Positions 16,848 to 23,985 of a stretch of DNA of 33,696 nt are shown here, piece by piece. This DNA is from Cereibacter johrii (GTDB lineage: Bacteria; Pseudomonadota; Alphaproteobacteria; Rhodobacterales; Rhodobacteraceae), in the NCBI RefSeq assembly GCF_001720585.1, contig NZ_MABH01000162.1:1-33696 (forward strand), in the 5' to 3' direction. Position 1 is the first letter of the stretch. Each line of letters starts with the position of its first letter. The notes under the pieces are model-generated. The model saw nothing but the letters and a program-made list of their open reading frames with translations, was not told the origin of the DNA and searched no databases. Position numbers and translations under genes: made by a program.

Positions 16848-16860
16848 TCCATGATATGGA
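16848..16860. promoter_or_regulatory. Candidate IclR operator 2
   Basis: TCCATGATATGGA (5-bp perfect arms, 3-bp centre) is nearly the same as operator 1, with centres 85 bp apart, close to eight helical turns. This would place both on one face of the DNA and could allow looping between the divergent promoters. Confidence 0.65.
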
Positions 16861-16951
16861 TAGTGAAGCCGCAGCGGCACCGCCCGTCTGCCGAGCGACC
16901 ACCGCGCCCGGAGGATCGAAGGGGGCGCGCAACATCACCGGGAGGATCCAC

Positions 16952-17965
16952 ATGACGATCAACCGTCGCCGTTTCGTCGCGACCGCAGGTGGCGTGCTGC
17001 TCGCCGCCCCCTTCCTTCGGCCGGGCATGGCCCATGCCGCCGAATATTCCTACAAATACGCCAACAACTTCCCCGTCGGCCATCCGATGAACACCCAGAT
17101 GGAGGCCGCGGCGAAGCGGATCTCCGAAGAGACCGACGGGCGGTTCGAGCTGAAGATCTTCCCGAACAACCAGCTCGGCTCCGATACGGACACGCTGAAC
17201 CAGGTGCGGTCGGGCGCGGTGGAGTTCTTCACGCTGTCTGGTCTGATCCTGTCGTCGCTGGTGCCTGTCGCCTCGATCAACGGCATGGGCTTTGCCTTCA
17301 AGGACATCGACCAGGTCTGGCAGGCGATGGACGGCGAGCTCGGCGCCTATGTGCGCGAGCAGATCCGCGCCAACCGCCTCGAGGTGATGGACCGGATCTT
17401 CAACAACGGCTTCCGCCAGATCACCACCTCCAGCCGCCCGATCGAGGGGCCGGACGATCTCGCCGGGCTGAAGATCCGCGTGCCGGTCAGCCCGCTCTGG
17501 ACCTCGATGTTCCAGGCGCTCGGCTGCGCGCCGGTCAGCATCAACTGGAACGAGGTCTACACCTCGCTGCAGACGGGTGTCGTGGATGCGCAGGAGAACC
17601 CGCTGTCGACCATCGACGTGGGCAAGCTCTACGAGGTGCAGACCTACTGCTCGATGACGAACCACATGTGGGACGGCTTCTGGATGCTCGCCAACCCGCG
17701 GGCCTGGCGGGCGCTGCCCGACGACCTTCAGGAGATCGTCGCCCGCAACATCAACCAGGCCGCGCTCGACCAGCGCGAGGATCTGACCCGGCTCAACGCG
17801 ACGCTCCAGACCGAGCTGGAAAAGGACGGGCTCATCTTCAACAAGCCCGACACCGCCGCCATCCGCGACAAGCTGCGTGAGGCGGGCTTCTACAACGAAT
17901 GGCGCAGCACCTACGGCGACGAGGCCTGGGCGCTCCTCGAGCAGGTCTCGGGCTCGCTCGCCTGA
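16952..17965 (+). CDS. dctP: TRAP transporter substrate-binding protein (DctP family), Tat-type signal
   Basis: The 337-aa periplasmic receptor of the second TRAP system. It begins MTINRRRFVATAGGVLLA: NRRRFV is a twin-arginine motif followed by a hydrophobic stretch and an AHA/AE cleavage site, so export folded via Tat is likely. The body is a standard DctP: FPVGHPMNTQMEAAAKRISE, FPNNQLGSDTDTLNQVRSGA, LAGLKIRVPVSPLW (Arg clamp for a carboxylate) and TSLQTGVVDAQENPLSTI. GGGAGG precedes ATG 16952; the frame is open further upstream but runs into the promoter. A strong hairpin (18005-18030) lies between this gene and the permease. The ligand is unknown; the Arg clamp points to a carboxylate such as a sugar acid. 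Confidence 0.92.
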   Translation: MTINRRRFVATAGGVLLAAPFLRPGMAHAAEYSYKYANNFPVGHPMNTQMEAAAKRISEETDGRFELKIFPNNQLGSDTDTLNQVRSGAVEFFTLSGLILSSLVPVASINGMGFAFKDIDQVWQAMDGELGAYVREQIRANRLEVMDRIFNNGFRQITTSSRPIEGPDDLAGLKIRVPVSPLWTSMFQALGCAPVSINWNEVYTSLQTGVVDAQENPLSTIDVGKLYEVQTYCSMTNHMWDGFWMLANPRAWRALPDDLQEIVARNINQAALDQREDLTRLNATLQTELEKDGLIFNKPDTAAIRDKLREAGFYNEWRSTYGDEAWALLEQVSGSLA

Positions 17966-18004
17966 TCCTCCGCCCGGGCGCAGACGCCCATCGCGCGGGA
18001 CCGA

Positions 18005-18030
18005 CCGGTCCGGCCCCCCGGCCGGACCGG
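18005..18030 (+). other. Strong intergenic hairpin between dctP and dctQM
   Basis: CCGGTCCGGCC (18005-18015), a CCCC loop and GGCCGGACCGG (18020-18030) give a perfect 11-bp stem. A TTTTT run lies 10 nt further on (18041-18045). This may be a partial terminator or a 3'-end protecting structure that raises binding-protein mRNA over permease mRNA, as known for the malE-malF type arrangement. Confidence 0.6.
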
Positions 18031-18072
18031 GCCTGCGCGCTTTTTCCCGATGACATGAGACCGGGCAGACAC

Positions 18073-19935
18073 ATGACAACAGCAGAAGAATTCGACGTGG
18101 GAGACCTCAGCGAGAACGAGTCGGCGCGGCCGGGCTCGCGCTTCATGCGGCCGGTCGAGGCGATCGCGGCCCTGCTTCTGGTGGCGGTGATCGGACTGCT
18201 GCTGACCGGGGTCGTCTCGCGCTACCTCGTCAACCTCCCCATCATCTGGATCGAGGAAGCGGCCTCGATCTGCTTCATCTGGCTCGCGATGCTGGGGGCT
18301 GCGATCTCGCTCGACCGCAACGAGCATCTGCGGCTCACGCTCTTCGTGCGGATGCTGCCGCGGCGCGCCGAGGAATTCGTCGAGACCTTCGCCATGGTCA
18401 TCGTCGGCACCTTCCTCGTGGCGCTGATGCGCGACAGTTTCGAATATGCCTACGAGGAATGGTTCATCACCACCGCGGCGCTGCATATCCCGAACACCTA
18501 CCGCGTCGCCGCGATCCCCGTGGGCATGCTGGCCATGCTGGGGCTGCTCGTCATGCATCTCTTCCGCTCCAGCCGGCTTGCCGATGTGGCGATCTCGGTG
18601 GCGGCGGTCGTGCTGATCTCGCTCGGCCTCTGGGCCCTCTCGCCGCAGTTCATCGCGATGGGCGCGACCGCGCTGCCGCTCTTCCTCGTGGTGATCGTGG
18701 GCGCCTGCCTCTTTGCCGGCGTGCCCATCGCCTTCTGCTTCGGGCTCGGCACGCTGAGCTATCTGCTCTTCGCCACCCATATCCCCACCTTCGTCATGGT
18801 CGGGCGCATGGACGAGGGCATGTCGGGGGTGATCCTGCTGTCGGTGCCGGTCTTCGTGCTTCTGGGCTGCGTGCTCGATGCCACCGGCATGGGCAAGGCC
18901 ATCGTGGGCTTCCTCTCCTCGCTCCTCGGCCATGTGAAGGCGGGGCTGTCGCATGTGCTCCTTGTTTCACTCTTCATCGTGTCGGGGATCTCGGGCTCGA
19001 AGGTCTCGGACATGGCGGCGGTTGCGCCCGCGCTCTTTCCCGAGATGAAGCGCCGCGGCAACAAGCCGAACGAGATGGTGGCGCAGCTCGCCACCGGCGC
19101 CGCGATGGCCGACACCGTGCCGCCCTCGATCGTGCTGATCGTGCTCGGGTCGGTCGCGGGCATCTCGATCGCCGCGCTCTTCTCGGCGGGCTTCGTGGTG
19201 GCCATCGTGCTCCTTCTGTCGCTGATGGCGCTCGCGCGCTGGCGGGCGCGGCACGAGAACATGGAAGGCGTGCGCCGCGCGCCCTTCGGCGACGTGATCC
19301 GCCTGCTGGTCTTCGCCGCCCCGGCGCTGGTGCTGCCCTTCCTGATCCGCGCCGCCGTGGCCGAGGGTGCCGCCACCGCGACCGAGGTCTCGACCATCGC
19401 CGTGGTCTATTCGCTGGTGATCGGCGGCCTGATGTATGGCGGCTTCGGCCTCCGCGCGCTCTACCGGATGCTGGTCGAGACCGCGGCCATGAGCGGGGCG
19501 ATCCTGCTCATCCTCGGCACCGCCCTCTCGATGGCCTGGGCCATCACCCAGGCGGGTGTGGGCCAGACGCTTGCGGATTTCGCCATCAGCCTGCCGGGCG
19601 GAGCGCCCACCTTCCTCGTCCTCTCCATCGCGATCTTCCTCGTGCTGGGCTGCGTGCTCGAGGGGCTGCCCGCGCTCGTCCTGATGTCGCCGCTCATGTT
19701 CCCCATCGCCCAACAGATGGGGATCAACGAGGTCCATTATGCGATGGTGATCGTGGTCGCGATGAACATCGGGCTCATGACCCCGCCCATCGGCATCGGC
19801 TTCTATCTCGCCTGCCGCATCGGCAATGTCTCGCCCGACAGCGCGATCCACGCGGTCTGGCCCTATGTCGCGGCGCTGATGGCCGGCCTGATCGTCATTG
19901 CCGCGGTGCCGGCGATCTCCACCGGCTTCCTCTGA
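18073..19935 (+). CDS. dctM: Fused TRAP permease DctQM
   Basis: A 620-aa membrane protein in which the small (DctQ) and large (DctM) TRAP subunits are fused. Residues about 25-170 carry the DctQ part ([37 protein letters not shown]), and from about 190 on the DctM part ([66 protein letters not shown]). Natural QM fusions are a known TRAP subgroup (for example SiaQM). The start is uncertain: ATG 18073 or ATG 18055, both with poor ribosome sites, possibly relying on the upstream hairpin region. The stop overlaps the next ATG (TGATG). Function: symport of an organic acid together with the 16952-17965 receptor. Confidence 0.92.
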   Translation: MTTAEEFDVGDLSENESARPGSRFMRPVEAIAALLLVAVIGLLLTGVVSRYLVNLPIIWIEEAASICFIWLAMLGAAISLDRNEHLRLTLFVRMLPRRAEEFVETFAMVIVGTFLVALMRDSFEYAYEEWFITTAALHIPNTYRVAAIPVGMLAMLGLLVMHLFRSSRLADVAISVAAVVLISLGLWALSPQFIAMGATALPLFLVVIVGACLFAGVPIAFCFGLGTLSYLLFATHIPTFVMVGRMDEGMSGVILLSVPVFVLLGCVLDATGMGKAIVGFLSSLLGHVKAGLSHVLLVSLFIVSGISGSKVSDMAAVAPALFPEMKRRGNKPNEMVAQLATGAAMADTVPPSIVLIVLGSVAGISIAALFSAGFVVAIVLLLSLMALARWRARHENMEGVRRAPFGDVIRLLVFAAPALVLPFLIRAAVAEGAATATEVSTIAVVYSLVIGGLMYGGFGLRALYRMLVETAAMSGAILLILGTALSMAWAITQAGVGQTLADFAISLPGGAPTFLVLSIAIFLVLGCVLEGLPALVLMSPLMFPIAQQMGINEVHYAMVIVVAMNIGLMTPPIGIGFYLACRIGNVSPDSAIHAVWPYVAALMAGLIVIAAVPAISTGFL

Positions 19936-20270
19936 TGGCTGAGGAAGAGCTGCACCCCACCCCGCGCCGCCGCTTCGAGGGCAAGGTCGTCCTCGTGGCG
20001 GCCGCCGGGCGGCCCGCGGGCCGCGGGATCGCCGGCAGCTGCGGCTCGGTCGAGGAGATGCGGGCGGCGCGCGGCGCCATGGTGCCCTGCGGTTTCACCG
20101 GAAAGCCCGAGGACGTGGCCGCGGCCGCGCTCTTCCTCGCCTCCGACGAGGCGCGCTTCATCACCGGGGTCTGCCTGCCGGTCGACGGCGGCCAGAGAGC
20201 GAGCGCCACCGGCGCCGCCCCCCAACCACGCCCGGCCGCTCCGCCCGTCGCGGCGGCGGTCACCAGCTGA
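19935..20270 (+). pseudogene. Internally deleted short-chain dehydrogenase remnant
   Basis: The 111-codon frame joins two ends of an SDR. The first part ([21 protein letters not shown]) aligns with the nucleotide-binding N-terminus, but the usual TGxxxGxG has become AAxGRPAG. It then jumps to the C-terminal region ([40 protein letters not shown] and VCLPVDGG). About 130 residues, including the NAG segment and the catalytic Ser and Tyr-x-x-x-Lys, are missing, so no dehydrogenase activity is possible. The tail after PVDGG is an extra Ala/Pro-rich 24 residues. The frame stays open and begins in a TGATG overlap with dctQM, so it may still be translated. A working SDR is present at 22124-22879. 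It could be kept for coupling or be a recent deletion. Confidence 0.8.
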
Positions 20271-20286
20271 TCTGAAAGGAGACGAC

Positions 20287-21132
20287 ATGACCGAGGAGGC
20301 TCACCTCCACAACAGCGGGCTGGCCGAGCGCGCGCACCGGGTGCGGCGCAACGCGCTCATCATGGCCGAGACGCAAGGCCAGGGCTACATCGCCCAGGCG
20401 CTCGGCGTGGCCGATGTGCTGTCGGTGGCCTATTTCCACGCGATGAAGGTCCGCCCGGAGCAGCCCGACTGGGAAGAGCGCGACCGGTTCCTCCTCTCGG
20501 TGGGCCATTACGGCATCGCCCATTATGCCGTGCTGGCCGAGGCGGGCTACTTCCCCGAGGAGGAGCTGACCACCTATGCCGCCGACGACAGTCGGCTGCC
20601 GATGTCGGGCATGACCTCCTACACGCCCGGCGCCGAGATGTCGGGCGGCTCCATCGGCCTCGGCCTGCCGATGGCGGTTGGCATGGGCCTCGGGCTGAAG
20701 CGCAAAGGCTCGAAATCCTTCATCTACACGCTGATGGGCGATGGAGAGCTGGCCGAGGGCCCGACCTGGGAAGCGGCGATCTCGGCCGCGAACTACGGGC
20801 TCGACAACATCATCGCGCTCGTCGACTTCAATCAGGTGCAGGCCGACGGGCCCTCCATGAAGGTGATGAACACCGAGCCCGTCTCGGCGAAGTTCGAGGC
20901 CTTCGGCTTCTTCGTGCAGCGGGTGGACGGCAACGACCTGCCGAAGCTCGTCGCGGCCTTCGACCGCGCGCGCGAACATCCCGGGCCGCAGCCGCGGATC
21001 ATCATCTGCGACACGCGGATGGGATCCGGCGTGGACTTCCTCGAAGGCCGCGAAAAGAGCCATTTCATCCGCCTGAACCCCGAAGACTGGGCGCGGGCCC
21101 ATGCCGCGCTGGACGCAAGGAGAGCCCAATGA
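20287..21132 (+). CDS. Transketolase-like protein, N-terminal (ThDP-binding) subunit
   Basis: A 281-aa protein equal to the first half of a transketolase, acting with the next gene as a split enzyme that moves a two-carbon unit between a ketose and an aldose. The ThDP pyrophosphate/metal motif is GDGELAEG (151-158) through VDFN (179-182). SVGHYGIAHYAVLAEAGYF (71-89) keeps one active-site His (His74). The PGHP segment with the second substrate-contacting His in ordinary transketolases is replaced by LPMSGM (104-109), hinting at an unusual substrate. AAAGGAG precedes the ATG. It overlaps its partner in ATGA. Similar split pairs serve sugar-specific pathways such as apulose 4-phosphate catabolism; the substrate here is unknown. 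Confidence 0.88.
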   Translation: MTEEAHLHNSGLAERAHRVRRNALIMAETQGQGYIAQALGVADVLSVAYFHAMKVRPEQPDWEERDRFLLSVGHYGIAHYAVLAEAGYFPEEELTTYAADDSRLPMSGMTSYTPGAEMSGGSIGLGLPMAVGMGLGLKRKGSKSFIYTLMGDGELAEGPTWEAAISAANYGLDNIIALVDFNQVQADGPSMKVMNTEPVSAKFEAFGFFVQRVDGNDLPKLVAAFDRAREHPGPQPRIIICDTRMGSGVDFLEGREKSHFIRLNPEDWARAHAALDARRAQ

Positions 21133-22133
21133 CCACGGCCGCCCTCGGAACCCTCACGCCCGCCCTGAAGGCGCCGGACATCGCGGCCTCCTCGATCGAC
21201 GAGGGCCACCGCACCGTCTCGATGCCCTTCGGCCGCGCCCTCATCAGGCTGGCCGAAACGCGGCCCGAGATCGTGGGCATGAGCGCCGATCTCGCCAAAT
21301 ACACCGATATCCATGTCTTCGCCGAGCGGTTCCCCGACCGCTTCTACCAGATGGGCATGTCCGAGCAGCTGATGGCCACCGCCGCGGGCGGTCTGGCGAA
21401 GGAGGGCTTCATCCCCTTCGCCACCACCTATGCGACCTTCGCCTCGCGCCGCTGCTACGACTTCATGTCCCAGGCCGTGGCCGAGCAGCATGCCAGCGTG
21501 AAGCTCATCGGCGGCCTGCCGGGGCTCACGACCGGCTACGGCCCGAGCCATCAGGCGACCGACGATATCGCGATCTTCCGCGCCATGCCGAACCTCACGA
21601 TCATCGACCCCTGCGACGCCTGCGAGATCGAGCAGATGGTGCCCGCCATCGCCGATCATCCGGGCCCGGTCTATGCCCGGATCCTGCGCGGCAACGTGGC
21701 CTCGGTGCTCGACGAATACGGCTACCGGTTCGAAATCGGCAAGAGCGCGCTCCTGCGCGGCGGCAATGACGTGCTGATCGTCTCGACCGGCTTCATGACG
21801 ATGCGCGCCCTCGACGCCGCGCGCGACCTGAAGGCGGACGGGATCGACGTGGCGGTGCTCCATGTGCCGACGATCAAGCCGCTCGACGAGATGGGCATCC
21901 TGCGCGAGGTGCGCCGCGGCGGCCGCCTGATCGTCACGGCCGAGAACCACTCGATCGTGGGCGGGCTCGGCGATGCGGTGGCAAGCCTGATCGGCCGCTC
22001 GGGCCTTGCGACCGAGCTGCGCCAGATCGCCCTGCCCGACCGCTTCCTCGATGCGGGCACCCTGCCCGTCCTGCAGGAGCGCTACGGCATCACCCGGAGC
22101 GCCATGTGCGAGAGCATCCGCAGATGGCTGTGA
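21129..22133 (+). CDS. Transketolase-like protein, C-terminal (pyrimidine-binding) subunit
   Basis: A 334-aa partner of the preceding gene. It carries the pyrimidine-binding domain and the C-terminal domain of a transketolase. Visible family segments are GMSADLAKYT (50-59), FYQMGMSEQLM with the catalytic Glu79 that activates ThDP, FATTYATFASRR (97-108), and GLTTGYGPSHQATDDIAIFR with His141. The C-terminal domain runs from about 200 (VLIVSTGFMTMRALDAA) with VTAENHSIVGGLGDAVA near 275. Its ATG overlaps the stop of the first subunit by 4 nt, ensuring equal output. The downstream SDR gene starts inside its 3' end. Confidence 0.88.
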   Translation: MTTAALGTLTPALKAPDIAASSIDEGHRTVSMPFGRALIRLAETRPEIVGMSADLAKYTDIHVFAERFPDRFYQMGMSEQLMATAAGGLAKEGFIPFATTYATFASRRCYDFMSQAVAEQHASVKLIGGLPGLTTGYGPSHQATDDIAIFRAMPNLTIIDPCDACEIEQMVPAIADHPGPVYARILRGNVASVLDEYGYRFEIGKSALLRGGNDVLIVSTGFMTMRALDAARDLKADGIDVAVLHVPTIKPLDEMGILREVRRGGRLIVTAENHSIVGGLGDAVASLIGRSGLATELRQIALPDRFLDAGTLPVLQERYGITRSAMCESIRRWL

Positions 22134-22879
22134 GCGAAGGGCGCTGCCTCGTCCTGACCGGCGGGGCCTCGGGCATCGGCCGCGGCATCCTCGAGATGGC
22201 GGTGGCGCAGGGCTACCGCGTGGGGGTGCTGGATCTGGCGGGCCCCGCCCTCGAGGCGGTGGCGTCCGAGTTCGCGGGCGCGGGCGTCCAGGTCGCTGCC
22301 ACCGACATCACCGACGAGGCGGCGGTCGAGGAGGCCTTCTCCGCGCTCGGCGCCGCCTTCGGCGCGCCCTGGGGCGTCATCAACTGCGCGGGCATCGGCC
22401 AGAACACGCCCTTCGCCGAGACCACGGTCGCGCAGTTCCGGCGCATCCTCGATGTGAACGTGATCGGCAGCTTCCTCGTGGCCCGCGCCGCCGCCGCCCG
22501 GATGAAGGGCGGGGTCATCGTCAACATCACCTCCGTCTCGGGCATTCAGGGCAGCACCGGGCGGGCGGCCTACGGCACCTCCAAGGGCGCGGTCAACACG
22601 CTCACCCGCATCCTCGCAACCGAGCTCGCGCCGCAGGGCATCCGCGTCAATGCCATCGCCCCGGGCCCGGTCGAGACGCCGATGGCGGCCCGCTGGCACG
22701 ACGAGGCCACGCGCCGCACCTGGGTCTCGCGCGTGCCGATGGGGCGCTACGGCACGGTGGAGGAGATCGCCGCCATGGCCCTGACCCTGATCGACGACCG
22801 GATCTCGGGCTATGTGAACGGTCAGGTCATCGCGGTGGACGGCGGCTTCAGCAGCGCCGGGCTGATGGAGGCGGACTGA
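22124..22879 (+). CDS. Short-chain dehydrogenase/reductase (SDR)
   Basis: A 251-aa classical SDR that would oxidise or reduce an alcohol/ketone with NAD(P). The cofactor loop TGGASGIG is at 12-19, the NCAG motif at 87-90, Asn112 in VNVIG, a catalytic Ser at 137-139 and Tyr150-x-x-x-Lys154 in YGTSKGA. Asp37 after strand 2 (GVLDL) favours NAD over NADP. NAIAPGPVETPM and VNGQVIAVDGG close the fold. ATG 22124 is preferred over GTG 22106; the gene then overlaps the transketolase end by 10 nt. It is the last gene of the operon. It probably acts on the TRAP-imported compound before or after transketolase cleavage; the substrate is unknown. Confidence 0.9.
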   Translation: MAVSEGRCLVLTGGASGIGRGILEMAVAQGYRVGVLDLAGPALEAVASEFAGAGVQVAATDITDEAAVEEAFSALGAAFGAPWGVINCAGIGQNTPFAETTVAQFRRILDVNVIGSFLVARAAAARMKGGVIVNITSVSGIQGSTGRAAYGTSKGAVNTLTRILATELAPQGIRVNAIAPGPVETPMAARWHDEATRRTWVSRVPMGRYGTVEEIAAMALTLIDDRISGYVNGQVIAVDGGFSSAGLMEAD

Positions 22880-23170
22880 CCGCCCGGAACCCAGGAACCC
22901 GCGCGGCCTCTCCGCCGGCTCTGCCGGGGGTGAGGCGCTCACCGCGCCAGCCGGGGCGCCTCTCCGCCGGTCCTTCCGGGGGGTGAGATGCTCACAGGGC
23001 CGCCGCGGTGTCTCGCCGCCGGCCCCTGACGGGGGGTGACGTGCTCCAACGAGCCAGCCGCGCGGCCTTGGAAGGGCCCGGCGCGGCTGGCGCGCAGCGG
23101 CCCTGCGGCGGCTGCGGCCGGCCTTCTCCGCAGCCCATGCGCCGACCGGCGACGGGAGTGGCCGGGCCGA
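22880..23170. repeat. Convergent region with three imperfect tandem repeats
   Basis: Between the SDR (+) and GntR (-) gene ends lie three imperfect repeats of about 38 bp, at 22906-22942, 22958-22995 and 23008-23047, spaced 50-52 bp. Each reads roughly GCCTCTCCGCCGG, a short variable part, CGGGGGG, then GTGAG-N3-CTCAC, which is a perfect small palindrome in copies 1 and 2 and degraded in copy 3. Each can fold into two hairpins, so the array could act as a bidirectional terminator. No gene is seen in it. Confidence 0.65.
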
Positions 23171-23983
23171 TCAGAAGCTCGGCGAGGCCACGGTGAAATG
23201 GAGCCGCGACCGGTCGGTCAGATAGAGCGCGGTGTAATATTCCACCGCCTGCCCTGTCTGATCGAAGGCCGCCGACTCGATGCCGAGCACCGGCGTGCCC
23301 TCGGGCACCTGCAGCAGGCGGGCATCCTCGCCCATGGCCGCGACCGCCTCGATCCAGCGCTCGGCGCGGGCGAGCCGGATGCCATATTGCCGCCCGATCG
23401 TGTCATAGAGCGAGCGGTTCTCGAGCGGCACCGCCTCGAGCCCCGGCGCCACGCGCTCGATCACCGCCCATCGGACGATCATCCGCGGCGTGCCCTCGAC
23501 CGCCATCACCCGGTCGACATAGACCAGCCGCTCGCCCTCCTCGAGCCGCAGGAGCTTGCGGATCCGCGCCGTGGCCGGTCCCGTCTCCTGCCGCAGGATC
23601 CGTCGCGTGACCTGCTTGCGCTTGTCCGCAAGCTCGCCGCTGAATCCCACGGTGGTGCCCACGAAATCCTGCTCGTCGCGCCGGCCCGCGACGAAGGCGC
23701 CCTTGCCCTGCAGCCGGTAGATCAGCCCCTCGTTCACCATCTGCGACATGGCCTCGCGCACGACGGTGCGCGAGACCCCGAAGCGGGCGCAGAGCTCGGT
23801 CTCGGAGGGCAGGCGCGCGTGATCCTGCAACCCCTCGCCCAGGATGAGGCCGGTGAGCGAGGCCTTCACCTGCGCCCAGAGCGGGGCCTCCGCCTCGCGG
23901 TTTGTGGGCCGCAGCCGCTTGCCGAGGGCGCGGCCGGTCGTTGAGGCCAAGCTGTCCCTCCTCTCCCCACGGACCAACGTCAT
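23171..23983 (-). CDS. GntR-family (HutC/UTRA subfamily) regulator of the polyol genes
   Basis: A 270-aa regulator with an N-terminal winged helix (about 35-100; LPSETELCARFGVSRTVVREAMSQMVNEGLIYRL split around a turn) and a C-terminal UTRA effector domain (about 115-260; RRILRQETGPATARIRKLL, VYVDRVMAVEGTPRMIVRW, LQVPEGTPVLGIESAAFD, EYYTALYLTDRSRLHFTV). It lies downstream of glpD in the same direction. Two starts are possible: ATG 23983, 2 nt after the glpD stop but without a ribosome site, or TTG 23950, preceded at 6 nt by a strong GGAGAGGAGG. I give the ATG because of coupling; the TTG is a serious alternative. Candidate GT-N4-AC operators lie in the divergent glpD/kinase region. The effector is probably a phosphorylated polyol. 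Confidence 0.88.
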   Translation of the reverse strand: MTLVRGERRDSLASTTGRALGKRLRPTNREAEAPLWAQVKASLTGLILGEGLQDHARLPSETELCARFGVSRTVVREAMSQMVNEGLIYRLQGKGAFVAGRRDEQDFVGTTVGFSGELADKRKQVTRRILRQETGPATARIRKLLRLEEGERLVYVDRVMAVEGTPRMIVRWAVIERVAPGLEAVPLENRSLYDTIGRQYGIRLARAERWIEAVAAMGEDARLLQVPEGTPVLGIESAAFDQTGQAVEYYTALYLTDRSRLHFTVASPSF

Positions 23984-23985
23984 GG

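Noticed and set aside
22906-23047. CRISPR array
   Set aside because: Only three imperfect repeats, spacers too short (about 12-16 bp) and no cas genes nearby.
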